A DNA stretch of 64,000 nt from JBELMB01 sp042088665 (GTDB lineage: Bacteria > Pseudomonadota > Alphaproteobacteria > Rhodobacterales > Rhodobacteraceae). Of this stretch, positions 52,960 through 61,947 are shown piece after piece. The DNA lies in NCBI GenBank assembly GCA_042088665.1, contig JBELMB010000006.1, positions 7,536 to 71,535 on the forward strand, written 5' to 3'. The notes beneath the pieces were generated by a model. That model saw only the letters and a list, made by a program, of their open reading frames with translations. It made no database searches and had not been told where the DNA came from. Position numbers and translations under genes: made by a program. The first letter of the stretch is position 1; the number at the start of each line of letters is the position of its first letter.

Positions 52960-53649
52960 TCACAACGTCGCCATACGGGCTGTTGCCAGAACGGCGCCAG
53001 TGGGCTGTCCGGTGGGCGATCCACCGGGCGGCTCATCAGACACGGCAAGCGTCCCCGTGGGTAGCGCGGCAGCGAGAGTCTCGGTAACGGCAAAGCGCGA
53101 CCTGGCCCCGGGACCCAGAACACCCAGTGACACAGGCGCCGCGTTGGCGTCTGCAATCAACCACAACTCCAGCACGCGTCCTTCAAGCGGTTGCCCGGCG
53201 GTGCGTTCGATGACGATTTCGGAGGCGTCGGCATTGACCGCGGCCACAAGAACAAGGGATCCATCTTCGCTGGCGATCTCGGCCTGATATTCTGGCGTGA
53301 AGGGATCACTCGTCCAGATCTGCGGGCCGAGGACAACAAGAACCCCCGCAAGACCCGCCACCAGCAGACCACCAAAGACAGTCTGCCAAAGGCCAAAGCG
53401 TGATCTGGCCGGGGCAGGGGGGGCAACGGATTTCAGGAGAGCGGTCTTGACGGACCTTGGCGGCGCCGTCTCTGGCACCTCGTCGGCCATACCGGCGAAA
53501 TCGGCCTCCCAGTCGCGCACGAGGTCGCGCAGGTCCGGATCTTGCAGCATGCGCGCCTCGAACGCCTTGCGGTCGTCGGCGTCCAGCAAATGCAAGACGT
53601 ACTCTGCGGCCAGCGCGGCGTCGTCAGATATGTCTTCGGGCGTGGTCAT
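52960..53649 (-). CDS. Anti-sigma factor, RskA-like
   Basis: The 229-residue protein has a cytoplasmic N-terminal zinc-less anti-sigma part (ALAAEYVLHLLDADDRKAFE) and one membrane helix (TVFGGLLVAGLAGVLVVLG, about residues 90-110). A periplasmic anti-sigma-K domain follows (RVLELWLIADANAAPVSLG). It should hold the sigma factor encoded just upstream at the inner membrane until a signal triggers release. ATG 53649 overlaps the sigma stop (ATGA), so the pair is translationally coupled. The frame extends upstream but only inside the sigma gene. Confidence 0.85.
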   Translation of the reverse strand: MTTPEDISDDAALAAEYVLHLLDADDRKAFEARMLQDPDLRDLVRDWEADFAGMADEVPETAPPRSVKTALLKSVAPPAPARSRFGLWQTVFGGLLVAGLAGVLVVLGPQIWTSDPFTPEYQAEIASEDGSLVLVAAVNADASEIVIERTAGQPLEGRVLELWLIADANAAPVSLGVLGPGARSRFAVTETLAAALPTGTLAVSDEPPGGSPTGQPTGAVLATARMATL

Positions 53650-54188
53650 CGGCTCAGACAGGCTTTGAGGTCGATCAGGCTGCGTCGCAGCCATGTGCGC
53701 ATCGTGTTGATCGGCACATCGAACTGTCTGGCGAGGTCTTTGTAGGTGTCTCCGTCAAGATAGGCGCGTCGGACCGCATCGGCACGATCGGCTTTCAGTT
53801 CATCGAGACAGGCGTGGATCGCCACCTGTTCAGAGCGGGCGATGGCGGTGGCCTCGGGGCCGGGTCGTTCATCGGCGATCATCTCTGCTTCATCCAACCC
53901 CGCCGAGACCGTCTTGCGCGTTCTCACCCGGTCAATCGCAAGGTTCCGCGCGACGGTGATCAACCATGTCATCGGGCTGTGTCCCGTGACGGCATACCGG
54001 TCGGCCTTGTCCCAGATGCGCGAATAGACCTCCTGAAGGACCTCTTCGGCTTCGGCCCGGTTGTTCAAGACGCGCAGGCAAATGCCAAACAGCTTTGCGC
54101 TGGTCGCGTCATAGAGGCTGGAAAAGGCCGCGCTGTCGCGCAAGACGACACGAGCGAGACAGGCTTCGAGATCGGCAGGGGTTGTCAT
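53646..54188 (-). CDS. ECF-family RNA polymerase sigma factor (SigK-like)
   Basis: The 180-residue sigma factor has region 2 (FSSLYDATSAKLFGICLRVL, with EVLQEVYSRIW for promoter melting) and region 4 with a helix-turn-helix (YLDGDTYKDLARQFDVP then TMRTWLRRSLIDL). It belongs to the ECF group whose partners are RskA-type anti-sigma factors. It is the first gene of a two-gene operon. Such pairs respond to envelope or redox stress, including singlet oxygen in related bacteria. The particular signal cannot be read from the sequence. Targets may include the next gene downstream. Confidence 0.88.
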   Translation of the reverse strand: MTTPADLEACLARVVLRDSAAFSSLYDATSAKLFGICLRVLNNRAEAEEVLQEVYSRIWDKADRYAVTGHSPMTWLITVARNLAIDRVRTRKTVSAGLDEAEMIADERPGPEATAIARSEQVAIHACLDELKADRADAVRRAYLDGDTYKDLARQFDVPINTMRTWLRRSLIDLKACLSR

Positions 54189-54443
54189 GTCATACCCGGC
54201 GCCCGCGGAACGCGACCGGGATCCTGAGGTTGACCGGGCATTATGCGGTTTCGTTCGGCGTGTTGGACCACTGGAACGCGACCAACGCGCGTCTCGACGC
54301 GTCTCATGTCGTCAAAACGAAGGGCACCCAGATCCACATTCGCCATTTTGCCCGTTCCTTCTGCGGTCTTGAGCATGCCTTACCACAATGGCGGGATTTC
54401 GAACAGGCGTGCGCGAGCGGCACTGCGCCCGGCAGCAAAGATC

Positions 54444-54896
54444 CTAGATCAGCAGCCCGGCCGCCCCTTCGTGGCGCAGCAGGGCCACTTTGGTCTCGAT
54501 CCCGGTGCCGCCAGAGAAACCACCCAATCCATTGGCCCCCAGCACCCGGTGGCAAGGGATCAGCAAGGGAATGGGATTGCCGCCGCAACCCTGTCCCACA
54601 GCCTGGGCAGGCGCACGGAGGAGGGCGGCCAGTTCCCCGTAGGTGCGGGTCTCGCCAAAGGGAATCTCGGACATGCGGGCACAGACCTGTTTCTGAAACG
54701 CGCTGCCCGGCGGGATCAGCGGCAGGTCGAACTCCGTCAGCCTGCCGTCGAAATAGGCGTCCACCTGCGCGCGGGCCTCCTGCAGGAGATCCGTCGCCTC
54801 CGGCGCTGTGGCCCGCCCCCAGCCTGCTGCGGTGATCGCGCCGTCCTCTTCGGTGACAAAGAAGGGGCCCGTCGGCGTGTCAAAACTGATCTGCAT
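54444..54896 (-). CDS. ogt: Methylated-DNA--protein-cysteine S-methyltransferase (Ogt-like)
   Basis: The 150-residue protein repairs O6-alkylguanine by transferring the alkyl group to its own cysteine. The active site IPCHRVLGANG is intact, preceded by GETRTYGELAALL and followed by GGFSGGTGIETK, all standard. ATG 54896 is chosen over the in-frame GTG 54905 because GGAAGG then lies at a workable nine-base distance. It is a solitary gene divergent from a dehydrogenase gene. Confidence 0.9.
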   Translation of the reverse strand: MQISFDTPTGPFFVTEEDGAITAAGWGRATAPEATDLLQEARAQVDAYFDGRLTEFDLPLIPPGSAFQKQVCARMSEIPFGETRTYGELAALLRAPAQAVGQGCGGNPIPLLIPCHRVLGANGLGGFSGGTGIETKVALLRHEGAAGLLI

Positions 54897-55046
54897 GGGC
54901 GGCACCCTTCCCGGTTGCTTTGGGAAAGCCTAGGGAATGGGCAACGTTGCGGCAACGGGTCTGTCTCGAAACGGCAATGTCGCAAACGGACAGCCGCCGG
55001 GCTGCTTTGGCTGACATGGTGTCTGCAAAATCGGGGGAAGACGGAT

Positions 55047-55994
55047 ATGACAACTGGATTTATCGGGCTTGGGGCGGTTGGTGCAAAGCTTGCGGGCAAT
55101 TTGCTCGACAATGACGTGGCGCTGCTGGTGCATGATCTCGACGCTGAGAAGACAGCGCTTTTTGCGCAGCGCGGGGCCGAGGTCGCGCAAAGCGCGGTCG
55201 AGGTCATGGAACGGTGCGACATGGTGATCACCTCGCTGCCAAGCCCGGCGGCCTCTGAGGCGGTCCTCCAGGAGATGTTGCCCGCGATGGGACCGGGCAA
55301 GACATGGATCGAAATGTCGACCACCGACCCCGAAGTGATCGTGACCCAGGCCGCGCGCGTGGCCGAGACGGGCGCTGTCGCGCTCGAAGTGCCGGTCTCT
55401 GGCGGGTGCCATCGGGCCGCAACCGGCAATATCTCCGTCTTTGCGGGTGGTCCGCGCGAAAGTTTCGAGGCGGTTCTGCCGCTTTTGACCATCCTCGGCC
55501 GACGGGTTCTGCATACCGGTGAGGTTGGCACGGCGTCCAAGCTGAAAGTCATGACCAACTATCTGGCCACGGCGAACTTGCTGACCCTGTGCGAGGCGCT
55601 CACCACGATGAAGGCCTCCGGGCTGGACATGGCCACCACCTTTGAGGCGATCCAGATTTCGTCGGGCAACTCTTTCGTGCATGAAACAGAGAGCCAGTTG
55701 ATCCTGTCGGGGTCGCGCGACGTGGATTTCACCATAGATCTGGTGCTCAAGGACATTGGATTGTTCCAGAGCCTCGCCGAAGCGAGCGGCGTGCCGCTGG
55801 AGATTTCGCCCCTGATCATCGACATGATGACAGACGGGCAGCACCAATTTGGTGCACGCGGCCAATCGGACAGGATGATCGAACGGCTGGAACAGGCGAC
55901 AGGCGTTTCCGTGCGGGCCGATGGCTTTCCAGAGGTGTTGGTCGACGAAGAACCCCCCGCGCGCGGCGCCGAGGTGCGACCGCGCGGCGCCTGA
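55047..55994 (+). CDS. 3-hydroxyisobutyrate dehydrogenase-like NAD(P)-dependent oxidoreductase
   Basis: The 315-residue protein has an N-terminal Rossmann fold (GFIGLGAVGAKLAGNLL), the substrate loop EVPVSGGCHRAATGNISVFAGG near residue 120, and the catalytic lysine region ASKLKVMTNYLATANLL. These are hallmarks of beta-hydroxyacid dehydrogenases (3-hydroxyisobutyrate, tartronate semialdehyde, 6-phosphogluconate group). The loop has GGCHRA where most members read GGxxGA, so specificity may differ. The frame runs open far upstream, but ATG 55047 begins the fold. The proline/arginine-rich last 15 residues look like a non-conserved tail. Confidence 0.85.
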   Translation: MTTGFIGLGAVGAKLAGNLLDNDVALLVHDLDAEKTALFAQRGAEVAQSAVEVMERCDMVITSLPSPAASEAVLQEMLPAMGPGKTWIEMSTTDPEVIVTQAARVAETGAVALEVPVSGGCHRAATGNISVFAGGPRESFEAVLPLLTILGRRVLHTGEVGTASKLKVMTNYLATANLLTLCEALTTMKASGLDMATTFEAIQISSGNSFVHETESQLILSGSRDVDFTIDLVLKDIGLFQSLAEASGVPLEISPLIIDMMTDGQHQFGARGQSDRMIERLEQATGVSVRADGFPEVLVDEEPPARGAEVRPRGA

Positions 55995-56085
55995 GCCGCG
56001 GAGGTCCGGGACGGCGTGCCCCCTTTCACCTGCGCGCGCTTCGCGCTAGGTGCTGTTGAACAGCAGTCCAAGCGAAGGGGACAGC

Positions 56086-56574
56086 ATGGCCACGGATGAA
56101 TTGATGCGCCTTGGGGCGTCCGCATCGCGTCGCGTTATCGGCGTCGGGGCGATGATGTTGCTCGGCGGGTTGCTGGTATATGTCGCGCTGGCGTCGCCGC
56201 CTCAAAACATCTTGTGGCAGGGGTTCCTGATCTTGATTGGCGGCTTCGCGCTGTGGTTTTCCACGCGGATGTGGGAATCCACGGGCCATGAGTTGATCCT
56301 GACGGAGACGGCTCTGACGGACAGCGATGGCACAGTGGTCGCCGAATTGGACGAGATCGACCGCGTGGACCGGTCGATGTTTGCCATGAAGCCGTCCAAC
56401 GGCTTCCTGATCATCCTCAAAGCGCCGAAAAAGCGCGTCTGGCGGCCCGGCCTTTGGTGGCGTCTGGGCAAGCGGGTTGCCGTGGGCGGTGTGACGTCCG
56501 CCGGGGCGTCCAAACCCATGGCGGATGTCATTGCCCTGAAAATCGCGCCACCGATCCTGGACGACGACGCCTAA
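56086..56574 (+). CDS. Small membrane protein of unknown function
   Basis: The 162-residue protein has two adjacent hydrophobic helices (VIGVGAMMLLGGLLVYVALA, then WQGFLILIGGFALWF) and a C-terminal soluble part of mixed beta pattern (HELILTETALTDSDGTVVAEL). ATG 56086 has an AAGGGGA ribosome site; the frame opens at 56050. I do not recognise a named family with certainty, though such small PH-like membrane proteins are common in Rhodobacterales. It stands alone. Confidence 0.7.
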   Translation: MATDELMRLGASASRRVIGVGAMMLLGGLLVYVALASPPQNILWQGFLILIGGFALWFSTRMWESTGHELILTETALTDSDGTVVAELDEIDRVDRSMFAMKPSNGFLIILKAPKKRVWRPGLWWRLGKRVAVGGVTSAGASKPMADVIALKIAPPILDDDA

Positions 56575-57090
56575 CGGCACCGACGCCGGGAGAGCGCAGG
56601 TTGCCCGCATAACGGCTCTGGTCCCATCAAGGGGCGGGGCCGTTGATCGTGACCTTGGCGAATCGGATCTTGACCCTGTGCTCGTCCCTTCCGGCGTGGC
56701 CAGATCCGGACTGGTCCGGCATCCTCACAGATTTGGCGCAATGGATTCTGTCGGCACAGTCTGGCGGCGAGATGCATCCGGGAACCTGAGTCGGGTCGCA
56801 TGCCGACGCGAAGTTCTCGAGGAAAAACAGGGCGCAGGCGCTGGTGGCCGTTGGAAATTGATACGCCGGGTCACACCACGCGGGCGCCTTTCGACCGTCG
56901 ATCCGGCCAAATGGCCTCATGCACCGCCCCCGGACGACCCCCGGACGACCCCTGACCAAAACGAACAGGCCCTGGCGATTGCCAGAGCCTGCCTTTTACA
57001 AGGTAACAGATTACTCTTTACGTGACGGGTACTGGATACGGAACAAAGCACGAATTACGAGTTACACATTGGTGCCCTAACAGTCGATTG
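56575..57090 (-). other. Intergenic region holding a terminator
   Basis: No gene was recognised in these 516 bases. The right part contains a strong stem-loop serving the pilus genes, and an AT-richer stretch near 57000-57090. Confidence 0.45.
56968..57000. terminator. Strong stem-loop between small membrane protein and pilus genes
   Basis: AGGCCCTGGC and GCCAGAGCCT form a ten-base stem with one mismatch around GATT. T-rich sequence lies on the plus-strand side (CCTTTT), and on the minus-strand side TTCGTTTT follows. It probably terminates the minus-strand Tad operon, which ends about 90 bases away. Confidence 0.6.
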
Positions 57091-57651
57091 TTACGACTCG
57101 CTGAACGGGATCTGCGGTGCGTAGCGCGGGCTTGTAAAACTGTAGCTGTTGATCTCGAAGGCGCTCAGGCCGACCTCGAAGGCGGGCGCGTAATCTTCCC
57201 ATGTCTCGACAATGATCAGCTGTTCATTGTCCATGCCAGCGCTGGGCAGACGGCCTTGGTAGGTGGGCATGTCCGCGTTGGTCAGACCGGAGCGGCTGCC
57301 GCGGCCAATGGACCAGACGAGATCCCATTCGCCACTGTCTTCGTCATACTCGACCACGGCAACGCGCAGGTCGGTTTCGGCTGTGGTGGATTGGGTCAGC
57401 AGCAACAGCAGGCTGTGCGCACTGGCCATGTAGTCGGTGTCGATGGCGTCTGTCTCACGCGACATCATATCGCCGATCACATAGTTGGCTTTCTGGGCCA
57501 CGCTCTGCTGGCGGAAGGCGTCGAAGTAGACCCAGCCGATGCCAAAGAGCCAGAGCATGATCGGCAGCACGATGATCGATTCGACCGAGATGTAGCCGCG
57601 GGTATCGTGGGCAAAGAGGGACAGGCGGGATTTGAGCAAGGAAAGCAGCAT
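57091..57651 (-). CDS. TadE/TadG-like pilus assembly protein
   Basis: The 186-residue protein has the TadE-like start: a short basic leader, then GYISVESIIVLPIMLWLFGI, a single membrane helix with the conserved glutamate preceded by a small residue, and a large extracytoplasmic domain. Such pseudopilin-like proteins are processed by the TadV prepilin peptidase and support Flp/Tad pilus assembly. It is the last of three minus-strand genes of this kind. The rest of the tad system is outside the window. Confidence 0.75.
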   Translation of the reverse strand: MLLSLLKSRLSLFAHDTRGYISVESIIVLPIMLWLFGIGWVYFDAFRQQSVAQKANYVIGDMMSRETDAIDTDYMASAHSLLLLLTQSTTAETDLRVAVVEYDEDSGEWDLVWSIGRGSRSGLTNADMPTYQGRLPSAGMDNEQLIIVETWEDYAPAFEVGLSAFEINSYSFTSPRYAPQIPFSES

Positions 57652-57663
57652 GGTTTCGGATCC

Positions 57664-58194
57664 TTAGCTGGGCTCGTGCACGAAGGCAGAGGTCGACACG
57701 AGGGCGCTGTAGCCGTTGCTGTCTTTGGGCAGGCTGGCGTTAAGCGAACCGATGGGGGTCACGGGCTGGAACTTGTAGCAGGCCCGCAGGAGCATCATCT
57801 GCCCACCATCGCCGTGCTCGAAGGACCGCTGCGGCGTCACATCTTCGGAGATGTCGACACAATCGGCGGAGGCGGGCGGCGCGCTGTAGCCGCGCATGTC
57901 GAGGACGATCATTTCCAGGTGCAGGGTCTGCATGCAGCCAGCGAGCATGTTGGTCTTTTCGCAGATCGCGGTCTTCAGCTCGTCATGGGTGGCGGCACCG
58001 GACCCGATCTTGACTTCGCGCACGGTCTGGTCAAGCGCGCGTTCCAGCTGGGTGTGGCGGATGGTCAGGGTTCCGAGTTCGATCGAGGAGACGATCAGGA
58101 GAATGAAAACGGGCATCCACAAGGCGAAGGGGACGACCATGGAGCCTTCTTCGCTTTGGCGAAAGCTCCGGAGAATTGGCAGCAAACGAGACAT
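57664..58194 (-). CDS. TadE-like pilus assembly protein
   Basis: The 176-residue protein begins SRLLPILRSFRQSEEGSMVV, followed by the membrane helix PFALWMPVFILLIVSSIELG, again with the E-G-S/E pattern of TadE-family pseudopilins. An extracytoplasmic domain with several cysteines follows. The frame opens at 58260, but ATG 58194 has a GAGG site and yields the canonical short leader. Twelve bases separate its stop from the next gene, indicating one operon with the neighbouring Tad genes. Confidence 0.75.
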   Translation of the reverse strand: MSRLLPILRSFRQSEEGSMVVPFALWMPVFILLIVSSIELGTLTIRHTQLERALDQTVREVKIGSGAATHDELKTAICEKTNMLAGCMQTLHLEMIVLDMRGYSAPPASADCVDISEDVTPQRSFEHGDGGQMMLLRACYKFQPVTPIGSLNASLPKDSNGYSALVSTSAFVHEPS

Positions 58195-58309
58195 GAGTAC
58201 AGACCTCAGGTTCCAGATAGGGCAGGCGGCGGGTGCCGTCTTTGGGATCAGGTGGCCCATGGGGGGGCAGGGACACCGGTGTGTAGCGGGGGCGTATCGG
58301 GGGCTCAGG

Positions 58310-59950
58310 TCACTGTGTCAGTCTGAGCTGGGTGATGGTTGTCGCGATGGAGGCAAACGTGCTGTCGAGATCGTCGCCATCCACATCAAAGAAGTGTGCC
58401 GGAGAGGAGGCGCAGTCGCCCATGGCGTCCAGACCGCGCTGGGGTGCTTCGACACCGATGGCAAAGATCACGACTTGTTCGTCCCGACCGGCGGCGCAGA
58501 CATCTGACAGGCGGGCGTCCGCGTTGTTGCCGTCGACTGTACGCTCGTACGAATAATAGGCGTCGTAGTATTCGTTGTAGGTCGCGTAGCCGGCGCGGTA
58601 GAGGTTCCAATACCAAGTGTTGGCGTAGTAGCGCATGTTCACACGGGCAAAGAGTTCGGCAAAGTTCAGGCGCTGGGGCGTTTGGTTGGCGCCATTGCCC
58701 TGGCCATCCACATAGTTGCGATAGCGGCCATTGCGGGTCCAGTAGTACAGGTCGTTGCTGTCACCACTGCGGTCGACCACCTTGATCGAATAACGGTTGT
58801 CGCTCAGTGTGTTTGGATTGTTTTCTACCATGTAGACGTCCGACAGCGCGGTTCTCTTGGCGCTGGTCAGATCGTATTGCGAGGTGTTCTGACCGTCGGT
58901 CATGACCACCACGAACTTCATTGTGGCGTTGTCGTTGAAGCCCGCGGGGCGGCTCTCGGCGGTGCCCGCTGCGCGCCCGTCGAGGGACATGGCCTGGATT
59001 GCAGGACCGGCGGCGGGATCCAGCAACGCCAGCCCCCACTTCATGCCAAGGTCGATCGCGGTGTTGCCACCGGCGCTGAAGCTGTTGATGTGTGATTTCA
59101 GCTCATCGGGGTCATTGCTGTGCGCGACGATGGTGGAGTCCGTGCACCAGGCCCAGCTGAGATCGCGGTTGTTGGCCTGGATGTTGAAGTGACCCAACTG
59201 GCCCAGCGTCTGGTTCGGTGTGATCGCCGTGGTATTGAATTCATTGGCATTGAAGGTGGCGCAATAGGACGAGTCGTGCAGCCCCTCGAACGTAAAGTAT
59301 TCCGCATTGGTCGCGCCTAGGTTCACGGTCGCATTGTAGGGAACAAGGGAGATCGTGACAGAGCTGTCGTCGCCGCCTTCGCCCATGACCGTGTCGATAA
59401 AGCTGTTGGACGCATCCTTGAGTTGCTGCAGCTTCTGCCCGGACATGGAACCGGAGATGTCCAGAACCATCGAAATCTCGAGGTTTGCGCCAGTGTTCTC
59501 GGCGGTGGCCACGCCGTTGATGCCCAACTCATCAACGCCGATCAATGCCATGAAGTCCGAGGGAATGGTGTCCGATCCGGAGGCCGTCACACGCTTGGAG
59601 ACCAGCCCGATCTCGACCTCCACATCCGACAGCGCGTCGCCCATGTTCATGGCGTCAAAATAGTCCTGCACCACGAGGTTGGGATCGCGCTCGTTGTCGA
59701 GGTCCGCCGCGGCCAGCACGGCGCGGTCCAGCGTGTTCTGGATCTTGTTGCGCTTGAGTTCGGCATGCATCATGTCGATCCCGACGCCGCCAAAGACCAG
59801 CATGACCATGGATCCGGCAAGGGCGACGTAAGACATATTTCCCGATTGATCCGCCCAGAAATTGCCCAACCATCCCCGTGATGCGGAGGAAGCAAGGCAA
59901 TTCTGCGCTTTGACCGAGACCTGGGGCCGGTAACTCATCGACATATTCAT
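58310..59950 (-). CDS. TadG-like protein with von Willebrand factor A domain
   Basis: The 546-residue protein has an N-terminal membrane anchor (SGNMSYVALAGSMVMLVFGG, with a TadG-type GIDMMHAELKRNKIQNTLDR segment). A VWA domain follows, with the metal-ion adhesion site LDISGSMSG near residue 162 and GGNTAIDLGMKWG. The C-terminal part is rich in tyrosine and asparagine (YNEYYDAYYSYERTV) and ends FASIATTITQLRLTQ. Such proteins sit on the cell surface beside Tad pili and may mediate adhesion. Two close relatives lie on the other strand at 61948 and 63706. Confidence 0.82.
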   Translation of the reverse strand: MNMSMSYRPQVSVKAQNCLASSASRGWLGNFWADQSGNMSYVALAGSMVMLVFGGVGIDMMHAELKRNKIQNTLDRAVLAAADLDNERDPNLVVQDYFDAMNMGDALSDVEVEIGLVSKRVTASGSDTIPSDFMALIGVDELGINGVATAENTGANLEISMVLDISGSMSGQKLQQLKDASNSFIDTVMGEGGDDSSVTISLVPYNATVNLGATNAEYFTFEGLHDSSYCATFNANEFNTTAITPNQTLGQLGHFNIQANNRDLSWAWCTDSTIVAHSNDPDELKSHINSFSAGGNTAIDLGMKWGLALLDPAAGPAIQAMSLDGRAAGTAESRPAGFNDNATMKFVVVMTDGQNTSQYDLTSAKRTALSDVYMVENNPNTLSDNRYSIKVVDRSGDSNDLYYWTRNGRYRNYVDGQGNGANQTPQRLNFAELFARVNMRYYANTWYWNLYRAGYATYNEYYDAYYSYERTVDGNNADARLSDVCAAGRDEQVVIFAIGVEAPQRGLDAMGDCASSPAHFFDVDGDDLDSTFASIATTITQLRLTQ

Positions 59951-60300
59951 GGCACCTTTCGGGGCTGATTGCTGGGGGCCGAAAGAACCGCATTTGGTCC
60001 TTCGTGATGCCCCCGTTATGCCGTTTCAAAATGGCCGAATTTGGGCAGTTTAAGACGCAATTAGTTATATTTTTCAATGCGTTGATATACAATGCCCCGT
60101 TCTTTGCCCCAATTGTTTCCGATCCGTGCCGCAATAGGCGCATTGGCGGGATTGGACGGCCTTAATGACTCGTCGAAACTGGGGCGAAATCGGGTTTTGC
60201 CGGGGCAGGGGTCATATTAACCTAGTAATCAGATCGCTGTGACAGGTTGCCCCCGTCTTCGAAATGGCCCGCGACCCGTGGCCCAGCAAGGGAGGGGACA
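59951..60300. other. Divergent promoter region between VWA gene and glutamate dehydrogenase
   Basis: About 350 bases without a gene, with an AT-rich centre (60040-60095). It contains TTAA-GACGCAA-TTAG at 60050-60064, a one-mismatch version of the CtrA box, about 100 bases from the VWA gene start. Confidence 0.5.
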
Positions 60301-61737
60301 ATGACCGTCAGCCCAGCCAACGAACCCAGTTTCCGTGAATCCGTCGATCTTATGTACAACCGCGCGGTGGCCCTGATGGATCTGCCTCCGGGGCTGGAGG
60401 AAAAGATCCGTGTGTGCAACGCCACCTATACCGTGCGCTTTGGCGTGCGGTTGCGGGGACAGATCCAGACCTTTGTCGGATATCGGTCGGTGCATTCGGA
60501 ACATATGGAACCGGTCAAGGGCGGCATCCGCTTTGCGACCGCGGTCAACCAGGACGAGGTCGAGGCGCTCGCTGCGCTGATGACCTATAAATGCGCCCTT
60601 GTCGAAGCACCGTTCGGCGGCTCCAAAGGGGGGCTATGCGTGGATCCCCGGTCATGGGACGATCACGAGCTTGAGCAGATCACCCGCCGCTTTGCCTATG
60701 AGCTGATCAAGCGCGACCTGATCAACCCCTCCCAGAATGTGCCGGCCCCTGACATGGGCACCGGCGAACGGGAGATGGCGTGGATCGCCGACCAATTCGC
60801 GCGCATGAACACGACCGACATCAATGCCAAGGCCTGTGTCACCGGCAAACCGCTGAATGCGGGCGGGATTGCCGGGCGGGTCGAGGCCACGGGACGCGGC
60901 GTGCAATACGCCCTGCGGGAGTTCTTTCGCGATGAAACCGGCAAAGCGTCCGCCGGGCTGACCGGCTCGCTTGAGGGCAAGCGTGTCATCGTACAGGGGC
61001 TTGGCAACGTGGGCTATCACGCGGCCAAGTTCCTGCGCGACGAAGATGGCGCCGAGATCATCGGCATCATCGAACGCGATGGCGCTCTTTTCAATCCTGC
61101 GGGATTGGACGTTGAAAAGGTCCGCGAATGGATCCTGCGCCACGGTGGCGTGACCGGCTTCCCGGATGCCGCGCATACTGCGGAGGGACCAGCGGTCCTC
61201 GAGGAAGAGTGCGATATCCTCATCCCCGCCGCGCTGGAAGGGGTGATCAACCTCGGCAATGTTCACAACATCAAGGCCAAGCTGATCATCGAGGCCGCCA
61301 ATGGCCCGGTCACGGCAGGCGCTGACGATGTCCTGCGCGAGAAGGGCGTCGTGATCATTCCCGACATGTACGCCAATGCAGGCGGCGTGACCGTGTCCTA
61401 CTTTGAATGGGTCAAGAACCTCTCTCATATCCGCTTTGGCCGGATGCAGCGCCGTCAGGAAGAGGCCCGCCATGCGCTTGTGGTGGATGAACTCGAACGC
61501 CTTGACGCCGCGATGGGAGAAAGCTGGACCCTGTCGCCGAATTTCAAGGCGCAGTACCTGCGCGGCGCGGACGAACTGGAACTGGTGCGCTCGGGCCTCG
61601 ATGACACGATGCGCACCGCTTACCAATCCATGCGGGAGGTATGGCACGGACGCGGCGACGTCACCGACCTGCGCACCGCAGCCTATATCGTCGCCATCGA
61701 CCGCGTGTCCAAAAGCTACCGCGCCAAGGGGCTGTAA
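60301..61737 (+). CDS. Glutamate dehydrogenase (Glu/Leu/Phe/Val dehydrogenase family)
   Basis: The 478-residue enzyme shows the family motifs HMEPVKGGIRFATAV, the catalytic lysine in APFGGSKGG, VPAPDMGTGEREMAWI, the NAD-binding region VIVQGLGNVGYHAAKF, and IIEAANGPVT with PDMYANAGGVTVSYFEWVKN. It interconverts glutamate and 2-oxoglutarate plus ammonium. The frame opens at 60247, but ATG 60301 follows GGGAGGGG. A hairpin follows its stop. It sits between two VWA genes of opposite direction, with no functional link evident. Confidence 0.92.
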   Translation: MTVSPANEPSFRESVDLMYNRAVALMDLPPGLEEKIRVCNATYTVRFGVRLRGQIQTFVGYRSVHSEHMEPVKGGIRFATAVNQDEVEALAALMTYKCALVEAPFGGSKGGLCVDPRSWDDHELEQITRRFAYELIKRDLINPSQNVPAPDMGTGEREMAWIADQFARMNTTDINAKACVTGKPLNAGGIAGRVEATGRGVQYALREFFRDETGKASAGLTGSLEGKRVIVQGLGNVGYHAAKFLRDEDGAEIIGIIERDGALFNPAGLDVEKVREWILRHGGVTGFPDAAHTAEGPAVLEEECDILIPAALEGVINLGNVHNIKAKLIIEAANGPVTAGADDVLREKGVVIIPDMYANAGGVTVSYFEWVKNLSHIRFGRMQRRQEEARHALVVDELERLDAAMGESWTLSPNFKAQYLRGADELELVRSGLDDTMRTAYQSMREVWHGRGDVTDLRTAAYIVAIDRVSKSYRAKGL

Positions 61738-61761
61738 AACCCTTTGATACAGATGACAAAA

Positions 61762-61782
61762 GGCAGGGCCCCGCGCCCTGCC
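61762..61782 (+). terminator. Hairpin after glutamate dehydrogenase
   Basis: GGCAGGGC (61762-61769) and GCCCTGCC (61775-61782) pair perfectly around a five-base loop, 25 bases after the stop. The following sequence is only moderately T-rich. Confidence 0.6.
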
Positions 61783-61947
61783 GTTGCGTTGTCTTCGTCT
61801 TGTCTTCTATTAAAATCAGATATTTGCGCCACTTCTCCGCCGCATTTTTGTTCGGAACGTTGACCGAATCTTACCCGAAAACAGGCTCCGAACCCGCTAC
61901 CGACGCCCTTATGGCGCGCCCGGTCCGAATGTAAGGAGACCAAGGTC

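Noticed and set aside
57022..58326. Long plus-strand open frame of 434 codons
   Set aside because: It lies opposite two TadE-like genes that have clear membrane anchors and ribosome sites; its product is low-complexity and resembles no family.
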